DNA from: Palaemon carinicauda
Lineage: Eukaryota > Arthropoda > Malacostraca > Decapoda > Palaemonidae
NCBI RefSeq assembly: GCF_036898095.1
Contig: NC_090744.1
Location: forward strand, 12,065,227 to 12,129,226
Reading direction: 5' to 3'
Length of the DNA stretch: 64,000 nucleotides
Below are positions 32,883-39,433 of this stretch, in pieces (the first letter of the stretch is position 1; every line of letters begins with the position of its first letter). The notes beneath the pieces were generated by a model, which was not told the DNA's origin, made no database searches, and saw only the letters and a list, made by a program, of their open reading frames with translations. Both the position numbers and the translations under genes were made by a program.

Positions 32883-35774
32883 TCATTCACCTACTATCGC
32901 ATTAGCAGCTATAAAAGGACCCAACGTAAAAAGGTCCTCATAGCGAGTCTGAACATTCTTCAAATAATGGGATGCAAAAACAGACTTACTTCTCCAAAAT
33001 GTTGTATCCATCAGACTTTGCAGAGAACGGTTCTGTTTAAAGGCCACTGAAGTCGCTACCGCTCTGACTTCATGTGTCTTGACTTTGAGGAGCCTCTGAT
33101 CCGACTCATCACACTGAGCATGAGCTTCTCGAATCAACAATCTAACGAAAAAAGACAAGGCATTCTTGGACATGGGCATCGAGGGTTTCCGAACTGCACA
33201 CCACAGAGCGTCTGAGTTACCTCTCAGATTCTTAGTTCTGTCCACATAACACCGTAGAGCTCTAACTGGACAGAGAACCCTTTCCAATTCATCGCCAGCC
33301 AAATCCGAAAGGTTAGAAATCTCGAAGGATTTGGGCCATGGTCGAGAAGGGTTTTCGTTCTTGGCCAGAAACCCCAGTTGCAAAGAACAAATGGCTTTCC
33401 CATTCCGAAAACCAATGTTCTTGCTTAAAGCGTGAACTTCACTAACTCTTTTCGCAGTGGCGAGGGTAACAAGAAAAAGGGTTTTCAAGGTTAAGTCCTT
33501 AAATGAAGCCGAGTGTAAAGGTTCAAATCTGTCACTCATGAGAAATTTAAGGACAACATCCAAATTCCAGGCGATGGGAGCCGTTTGAATCTTCTTGGTC
33601 GTATCAAAAGACCTAAGTAAATCTCGTAGATCCTTATTATCAGAAAGGTCTAGGTTCCTGTGTCGAAAAACCGTCGCCAACATACTCCTGTAACCTTTAA
33701 TAGTTGATGACGAGAAGTTATGCTTAGTTTTAAGGTCCAAGAAAAAATCTGCTATTTGGGAGAGCGATGTACTGGAAGAGGAAATCGCGTTAGTTCTACA
33801 CCATTCCCTGAACAACTCCCACTTGGACTGATACACCTTGATGGTTGAAGACCTTCTTGCCCTTGCAATTGCCTTGGCTGCCTTCTTCGAAAATCCTCTA
33901 GCTCTAGCGAGTTTTTCGATAGTCTGAAGGCAGTCAGACGTAGAGCTCGGAGGTTTTGATGATTTCGGGCCAAGTGAGGTTGTCTGAGAAGATCGGGTCT
34001 CATGGGAAGGCTTCTCGGGACATCCACCATCCATTCCAGTACCTCTGGAAACCAGCTCCTTGACGGCCAGAACGGAGCTATCAGTGTCATTCTGGTCTCC
34101 TCGTGTGAAACGAACTTCTGAATCACTTTGTAAAGGATCTTGAACGGAGGAAAGGCATAAACCTCCATGTGTGACCAGTTCATCAGAAAAGCGTCTATGT
34201 GAAAAGCTTCGGGATCTGGAACCGGAGAGCAGTAACACTCTAGTCGTTTGGTCTTCGCGGTGGCAAAGAGATCCACGAGAGGTCGACCCCATAACCGCCA
34301 CAGACTCTTGCAGATGTCCGGGTGCAGAATCCATTCTGTGGAGAGAACCTGACCTTTCCTGCTGAGTCTGTCTGCGCTCACATTGTTGACTCCCTGGATG
34401 AACCGCGTCAAAAGAGTCACCTTCCTTTCCTCCGCCCAGATGAGGAGCAGTCTTGCAATCTCGAACAGAGACCAAGAGTGGGTCCCGCCTTGTTTCGCAA
34501 TATAGGCCAGAGCTGTCGTTCTGTCCGAATTGACTTGGACTACCTTGCCCCTGATCTGCTTTTCGAAGCCGATGAGAGCCAGATGAATAGCTAAAAGCTC
34601 TTTTTGATTGATGTGGAGAGAGGTTTGCTCCACCGTCCAAGTCCCCGAAAGTTCCTGCTTCTCTAGAGTGGCTCCCCACCCCGAGTTGGAGGCGTCGCAA
34701 CACAACACGAGGTTTGGGTTCCTCTGAAGTAAAGACAAGCCTTCTTTCAGTTTGGGCTCGTTGTTCCACCATTGAAGATGAGACTTGATGGAAGTCGAGA
34801 TGGGAATGCAATCCCTGTCGAGGCTGTCCCCTTTCTTCCAATGGCGGTTGAGATGAAACTGAAGAGGACGCAAGAACAACTTCCCCAGGGTCACGAACTT
34901 CTCTAACGACGAGAGAGTCCCCAGAAGACTCATCCAATCTCTGACGGAGCAAAGATCTCTCTTCAGGAACGTTCGTACTTTTAGGAGGGCTGCTTGGATT
35001 CTCACCGACGACGGAAAAGCCCGAAAACTCCGACTGTGAATCTCCATCCCCAAATAAAGAATCTCCTGGGATGGAATGAGTTGTGATTTTTTCGAGCTCA
35101 CCAGGAGACCCAGTTCTCTGGAGAGATCCAAAGTCATCTTGAGGTCCTTCAAACAACAATCGGCTGAGGAGGCTCTTATCAGCCAATCGTCCAGATACAG
35201 AGAGGCCCTGATTCCCCTCGAATGCAGCATGCTTGCCACGTTCAGCATGATCTTGGTGAACAATAGAGGAGCCGTGCAGAGTCCGAAACAAAGAGCCCTG
35301 AACTGGAAGACCTTGTTTCCGTCCATGAACCTCAGATAACGTCTGCAGCTGGGATGAATCGGAAGGTGGAAATAGGCATCCTGAAGATCTAAAGAGACCA
35401 TCCAATCGTCCTTCCTCACAGCTGCCAGAACTGTTTTCTGAGTCTCCATGGTGAACGTCGAGTTTTGGACGTAACCATTGAGCACACTTACGTCCAGAAC
35501 CGGTCTCCACCCCCCGGAACTCTTGGGTACTAGAAAAAGGCGGTTGTAAAACCCCGGAGACGTAACATCTTGCACTTCCTCTATTGCTCGTTTCTCTAAT
35601 AAAAGAGACATCTGTAGAAGCATGGCTTGTTTCTTGGGACCCTCTCTGTATTTGGGCGAAAGATCCACTGGATCTGTGACTAAAGGAGGATTGGTCAGGA
35701 AGGGGATCTTGTAGCCTTCCTTTAACACCTGGACGGACCAGGGGTCCGCTCCATTCCTCTCCCAAGCCTCCCAA
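32883..35774 (-). CDS. DIRS C1 tyrosine recombinase (long overlapping frame)
   Basis: The recombinase domain is the C-terminal 320 or so residues of a 963-residue open frame. It has an N-terminal SAM-like region (TIKVYQSKWELFREWCR; SSSTIKGYRSMLATVFRH), a catalytic Arg in ATAKRVSEVHALS, the H-x-x-R box in THEVRAVATSVAF (about residues 900-904), a Trp in TTFWRS and the likely nucleophile Tyr in SHYLKNV (about residue 937). The R-H-R-W-Y set is complete, so it is potentially active. The first 670 or so codons overlap the RT-RNase H gene in another frame and look Ser/Gly/Arg-rich without a domain; the true start is unknown. It would integrate circular cDNA. Confidence 0.85.
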   Translation of the reverse strand: MGGLGEEWSGPLVRPGVKGRLQDPLPDQSSFSHRSSGSFAQIQRGSQETSHASTDVSFIRETSNRGSARCYVSGVLQPPFSSTQEFRGVETGSGRKCAQWLRPKLDVHHGDSENSSGSCEEGRLDGLFRSSGCLFPPSDSSQLQTLSEVHGRKQGLPVQGSLFRTLHGSSIVHQDHAERGKHAAFEGNQGLSVSGRLADKSLLSRLLFEGPQDDFGSLQRTGSPGELEKITTHSIPGDSLFGDGDSQSEFSGFSVVGENPSSPPKSTNVPEERSLLRQRLDESSGDSLVVREVRDPGEVVLASSSVSSQPPLEERGQPRQGLHSHLDFHQVSSSMVEQRAQTERRLVFTSEEPKPRVVLRRLQLGVGSHSREAGTFGDLDGGANLSPHQSKRAFSYSSGSHRLRKADQGQGSPSQFGQNDSSGLYCETRRDPLLVSVRDCKTAPHLGGGKEGDSFDAVHPGSQQCERRQTQQERSGSLHRMDSAPGHLQESVAVMGSTSRGSLCHREDQTTRVLLLSGSRSRSFSHRRFSDELVTHGGLCLSSVQDPLQSDSEVRFTRGDQNDTDSSVLAVKELVSRGTGMDGGCPEKPSHETRSSQTTSLGPKSSKPPSSTSDCLQTIEKLARARGFSKKAAKAIARARRSSTIKVYQSKWELFREWCRTNAISSSSTSLSQIADFFLDLKTKHNFSSSTIKGYRSMLATVFRHRNLDLSDNKDLRDLLRSFDTTKKIQTAPIAWNLDVVLKFLMSDRFEPLHSASFKDLTLKTLFLVTLATAKRVSEVHALSKNIGFRNGKAICSLQLGFLAKNENPSRPWPKSFEISNLSDLAGDELERVLCPVRALRCYVDRTKNLRGNSDALWCAVRKPSMPMSKNALSFFVRLLIREAHAQCDESDQRLLKVKTHEVRAVATSVAFKQNRSLQSLMDTTFWRSKSVFASHYLKNVQTRYEDLFTLGPFIAANAIVGE

Positions 35775-35908
35775 AAGTGAGTCAACCTGGCCCCCACTGC
35801 TGTCTGAAGGAGAGGGCAGTCAGACTTTACCTCGGCCGGACTTGCCCCCTCTGCCTCTAGGTTTCCTTCCTTCTGGTTTAAAAGAGCCTCTTCCAGAGGG
35901 CTTCCCAC
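33752..35908 (-). CDS. DIRS C1 reverse transcriptase-RNase H
   Basis: This 718-residue open frame is the most complete polymerase here. RT motifs are SGGWRPVLDVSVLN (130-144), SLDLQDAYFHLPIHP (172-186), ALCFGLCTAPLLF (205-217) and YLDDW (238-242). The RNase H residues are all present: Asp405 (CCDAS), Glu437 (NQKELLA), Asp462 (NSDRTT) and Asp513 (SADRLS). Residues 545-620 (VDLFATA, VYAFPPFKIL, APFWPSRSWF) lie where DIRS elements carry a methyltransferase-like domain; I could not confirm the methyltransferase motifs. The frame overlaps the gag end by 89 bp, so translation may need frameshifting or reinitiation. Expected to act in the nucleus or in particles with Gag. Confidence 0.9.
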   Translation of the reverse strand: MGSPLEEALLNQKEGNLEAEGASPAEVKSDCPLLQTAVGARLTHFWEAWERNGADPWSVQVLKEGYKIPFLTNPPLVTDPVDLSPKYREGPKKQAMLLQMSLLLEKRAIEEVQDVTSPGFYNRLFLVPKSSGGWRPVLDVSVLNGYVQNSTFTMETQKTVLAAVRKDDWMVSLDLQDAYFHLPIHPSCRRYLRFMDGNKVFQFRALCFGLCTAPLLFTKIMLNVASMLHSRGIRASLYLDDWLIRASSADCCLKDLKMTLDLSRELGLLVSSKKSQLIPSQEILYLGMEIHSRSFRAFPSSVRIQAALLKVRTFLKRDLCSVRDWMSLLGTLSSLEKFVTLGKLFLRPLQFHLNRHWKKGDSLDRDCIPISTSIKSHLQWWNNEPKLKEGLSLLQRNPNLVLCCDASNSGWGATLEKQELSGTWTVEQTSLHINQKELLAIHLALIGFEKQIRGKVVQVNSDRTTALAYIAKQGGTHSWSLFEIARLLLIWAEERKVTLLTRFIQGVNNVSADRLSRKGQVLSTEWILHPDICKSLWRLWGRPLVDLFATAKTKRLECYCSPVPDPEAFHIDAFLMNWSHMEVYAFPPFKILYKVIQKFVSHEETRMTLIAPFWPSRSWFPEVLEWMVDVPRSLPMRPDLLRQPHLARNHQNLRALRLTAFRLSKNSLELEDFRRRQPRQLQGQEGLQPSRCISPSGSCSGNGVELTRFPLPVHRSPK

Positions 35909-36305
35909 GAAAGGACTGAGGACGAAACCCAGAAGAAGATTCCTTAGGTTTTCGAGAGGAGAATGAAGGAGGCAAAACTTTCCTAGTCGAATGAGTAACT
36001 AAGTCATGTGTGGCCTTCTGAGTGAGAGCAGTAGCCACCTCGCCCACTAATTCCTGAGGAAATAAAGAATTAGACAAAGGTGCGAAAAGAAGGCCTGTCT
36101 TCTGATAAGGAGACACTCCTGCGGAGAGGAAGGAGCACATCGTGGCCCTTTTCTTGAGAATTCCAGCTGTAAACAAGGCAGCAAGTTCGTTGGAGCCATC
36201 TCTCACACCTTTGTCCAAGCAGGACATCAAATGAACCAAACCACTAGTGTCCGTTTCCGTCATATCAGAGACCCTCTTACTCAAAGCCCCCAAAGCCCAG
36301 TCCAA
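35820..36305 (-). CDS. DIRS C1 Gag C-terminal segment
   Basis: About 160 codons that follow the main Gag frame with a one-base offset. They encode SCLDKGVRDGSNELAALFTAG, then an Arg/Gly-rich end (SFRGKPSGRGSFKPEGRKPRGR region), a likely RNA-binding tail. The first TTG listed as a start is not convincing. It probably continues Gag, either by slippage at a six-T tract or because the ancestor had five Ts. Element D has a similar segment. Confidence 0.7.
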   Translation of the reverse strand: MDWALGALSKRVSDMTETDTSGLVHLMSCLDKGVRDGSNELAALFTAGILKKRATMCSFLSAGVSPYQKTGLLFAPLSNSLFPQELVGEVATALTQKATHDLVTHSTRKVLPPSFSSRKPKESSSGFRPQSFRGKPSGRGSFKPEGRKPRGRGGKSGRGKV

Positions 36306-36309
36306 AAAA

Positions 36310-38610
36310 TTAAAAAACTTCGAAGGCCCTGAAAAGACCTTTAAGCAAATGGTCGAACTCTGGAATGGACCACCAAATCTTCGTCTTCCTTAAGGCAAGA
36401 CGACGAGAAGCATCTACCAAACTTGAAAAATCCCCTTGTGCAGAAGAAGGAAAACTCAAGCCCAACACTTCACCAGTCTCATACCACACACTAGATTTAG
36501 AGGCTAACCTAGCGGGAGGAAAGGCAAAGGCCGTCTTGCCAAAAGCTTTCTTGGAGTCCAACCAAGAACCCATTAACTTCAAGGCCCGCTTAGAAGATCG
36601 AGAAAGAACCATCTTGGTGTAAACTGGAACCTTAGTAGCTTTACCTAAGATGAATTCAGAAGGCGGAGAACGAGGGGCCACAGGGGTAAAAGAATCCGGG
36701 AAAATACCAGTCAAAATAAGCATAAACTTGCGAAGGTCCACAGCATGCTGATAATGCTTCTCCTCCTCATTCTCAGAGACTTCCTCAATAGGATTATCCT
36801 CATCCGACTTTTCCTCTGGTTCGTCTTCTGGCAGTGCAGCAACAGCTGCAGCCTGAACCGAAGGAACAACGTCTGGATGGGACTGCCTGTCAAGGCCAAC
36901 ATCTGAGTCAATTTGGTGGGGAGAAGTAGAAGTAGATTGATGCGAAACACGGACATGTAGACGATCATCCTCAACCAACAACTGCTTAGACCGCTTAGAA
37001 TTCGACTGTTGTTGAACAGAAGAACGCTTGAAATCAGAAGGTAACTGTTGCAGATCGCCGCGAGGTCGCGTAAAGTCCGAGGACTGTTGCTGCGAGCGAT
37101 CAAAGTAGTCAGGATGTCGCCGCTGTAAACCAATGTTTTGACGCGCCGCGTCCAAAAGTTGTTGCCGCGGGCGATCCACTACTTCAAATTGTTGCCGCGT
37201 CTCGTCCACTTGTCGACGCCGATGCTCTTCCCCGCGACCAGAAAACGCAAACTGGTCAACCAAAACTCTCTGACGCGACTCATCAAAATCAACCTGGCGT
37301 TGAACACTGTGAATGGGAGACCGTCTAAGTGATAACTCGTCAAGGCCATATACCATCGAACGTTTGTGCGATAACTGGTCTGACATCGAACGCCCAGACA
37401 CAACGCCAACACCTGGTTGATAAGAATCCATCAACGACGAGAGTTGTTCCTTCATAGACAAAAGCGCAGTCCATTTCGGATCAACAGAACTCCTAGAAGG
37501 AAGATTCGCACTAATGTCACCACGTATTTCAGGGGAAGAAAGCCAATCCGATGGAAGAGGAGGTGCATGAATAGTTACAAGGTCCGAATCGGAAGGAATC
37601 ATATCCGCACGAACACGGTGATCTGAACGTTTGGCCGGAGTGCAAGCGCTGGGAGAACGGAAACGTTCCGGTGAACCCCACGAACTACATCCTGGCCGCA
37701 CAGGCGATTCCCGACGCTGTGAATCAACATGGGAGCGTTTAAGCGGTCTCGACGCTCGCCGCCAGATCTCACTCCCCGACCCTTCATCGGAAGACGGGGA
37801 TAACGTATGAACCTCACCTTTCCTACGATGAGGGTGAACGACCTGAGCTACGGCAACAGGAACGTTCGAGGGGACGTCTGCACGATTGATGATGCTTCTC
37901 GTTCCCTTAAGCCGTTCGACATTACTTCTCCCATGGGTTCGAGAGCTCGAAAGAGGTCTAAGGCTAGGTGAACGACAAGATCGTGCCGACGCACCCTCCG
38001 CAACACTAAACACATTATCAACACTTGTCACAACACCGAGAGAGTCACGATTCTTCGGTACCACATCAGACACCCGTGTCGACGCACCTTCCGCAACACT
38101 AACCACATTATCAACACTTGTCACAACACCGAGAGAGTCACGATTCTTCGGTACCACATCAGACACTGAAACACTTTCCACAGTTCCGATAGGATCACGG
38201 TTTTTCAATACCTTTAACTCTGAAAAGATAGTATTTCTATCGGCTGCTAAGGACTCAACTTTCTCACCAAGAGACAAAATAGCAGTAAACATGTCCTTCA
38301 TAGTAGGTTCCTGATCTACCACCACAGGGGAAGGAACAGGATTAGGAACAGGTAAATTAGGTAAGGTTCTATCCACAGATCGGGAAGAACTACGCCTAAC
38401 TCTATCTCTCTCTAATCTCCTAACATAACGATCGTAAGTAACAAAATCATCATTAGTTAAGGAAAGACACTCATTACACCTATCATCTAATGAACAAAAT
38501 TTACCCCTACATTTTACACAAATAGAATGAGGATCAATAGATCCATTAGGAAGTCGTGTACGACAACCCTCACTAACACACCTACGCTGAGCAGGGGAGG
38601 AGTCGGCCAT
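36310..38610 (-). CDS. DIRS C1 Gag, main part
   Basis: A 766-residue frame from the ATG at 38,610 (MADSSPAQRRC), chosen because element D has the same MADPS start at 46,094. An upstream in-frame ATG at 38,679 exists but lacks support. An N-terminal Cys/His cluster has C11, C16, H28, C31, C34, C39, C45 and C48 and contains the IDPHSICVKCRG motif. A 32-residue tandem duplication (VPKNRDSLGVVTSV units, 96 bp apart at about 37,980-38,170), a Gln/Arg-rich middle and a conserved end (LLKGLFRAFEVF) follow. Expected to be the nucleocapsid-like protein. Confidence 0.82.
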   Translation of the reverse strand: MADSSPAQRRCVSEGCRTRLPNGSIDPHSICVKCRGKFCSLDDRCNECLSLTNDDFVTYDRYVRRLERDRVRRSSSRSVDRTLPNLPVPNPVPSPVVVDQEPTMKDMFTAILSLGEKVESLAADRNTIFSELKVLKNRDPIGTVESVSVSDVVPKNRDSLGVVTSVDNVVSVAEGASTRVSDVVPKNRDSLGVVTSVDNVFSVAEGASARSCRSPSLRPLSSSRTHGRSNVERLKGTRSIINRADVPSNVPVAVAQVVHPHRRKGEVHTLSPSSDEGSGSEIWRRASRPLKRSHVDSQRRESPVRPGCSSWGSPERFRSPSACTPAKRSDHRVRADMIPSDSDLVTIHAPPLPSDWLSSPEIRGDISANLPSRSSVDPKWTALLSMKEQLSSLMDSYQPGVGVVSGRSMSDQLSHKRSMVYGLDELSLRRSPIHSVQRQVDFDESRQRVLVDQFAFSGRGEEHRRRQVDETRQQFEVVDRPRQQLLDAARQNIGLQRRHPDYFDRSQQQSSDFTRPRGDLQQLPSDFKRSSVQQQSNSKRSKQLLVEDDRLHVRVSHQSTSTSPHQIDSDVGLDRQSHPDVVPSVQAAAVAALPEDEPEEKSDEDNPIEEVSENEEEKHYQHAVDLRKFMLILTGIFPDSFTPVAPRSPPSEFILGKATKVPVYTKMVLSRSSKRALKLMGSWLDSKKAFGKTAFAFPPARLASKSSVWYETGEVLGLSFPSSAQGDFSSLVDASRRLALRKTKIWWSIPEFDHLLKGLFRAFEVF

Positions 38611-38824
38611 TTTAAAGTTAACGTGAGAGACCGACAAGCAAAAAGTAAGGGAAAAAACAATAAAGAAAATCTCAAACAAAAAGATTTCAAGATAAGAACC
38701 AAGGAAAATTAATCAACGATAGCTTAAACTCAAAAAAGAACGTTGTACATCACCAAACAACTTCCCAAGAGAGTAAAAACACGAGAGCGAACTTCTGTAT
38801 GTCAGTCAGCTATGACGGCAGAGA

Positions 38825-39050
38825 GAAGAACTGAAGTTGGTGTGTAGTTCCACCTGTTCTACCGCTAGGGTGCGGTTGGTACACCTGGCGTATCTTCGAT
38901 AGCGCGAGATTTGAATTTTCTGCCCTGGCGTCAGGGACTTCAGCTCTTTTATATAACCAGCGGGTAAGTTTTATATTTAAAAATTTATTTTATTATGAAA
39001 ATATCATTTTTAAATATAAAACTTACCCGCTGGTTATATAAAAGAGCTGA
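38825..39050 (-). repeat. C1/C2 junction with perfect 44-bp palindrome
   Basis: The right terminal repeat of C1 (38,825-38,984) joins directly to the inner half of the ICR of C2. The arms 38,941-38,984 and 39,006-39,049 are perfect inverse complements around a 21-nt spacer. The left terminal repeat of C2, equivalent to 32,157-32,433, is absent. Confidence 0.9.
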
Positions 39051-39433
39051 TTGACACCCCTTGGTGGCGGGTCAGAGACAGCTACATACAGAAAATTCAC
39101 TTAAGGGTTACATACAAAAAACTTAAGCAGTTCTCACCTGATAAGGAAGCTGACAGCAATGATACTCTGCCTCATTTCGTCCGCTATCCTTAAGAGATCC
39201 AGTAATCCACTCGGGCTGAAAATCTCTAGGAGCTGTCAAACGGTACAAACACCTATAACATGACAGGACCTCAACCAATACCCTTGTTCCGGGTGCACTC
39301 AAGGAACAAATTGACCACCTAGCCAAATCAAAGATTGCGGAAGACTGACGCCCAATCTCCACAAACAACCATAACAAACGAGTTCCAAGAGATAGAAAAG
39401 GGGTATTAGGAAAAAAGGGAACGTAGTGGTAGA

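Noticed and set aside
36711..37133. 140-codon minus-strand frame in C1 (and 43,262-43,684 in C2)
   Set aside because: Lies within Gag in another frame and has no motif; a shadow frame.
37886..38314. 142-codon plus-strand frame opposite Gag
   Set aside because: Its repeats mirror the 96-bp duplication in Gag on the other strand.
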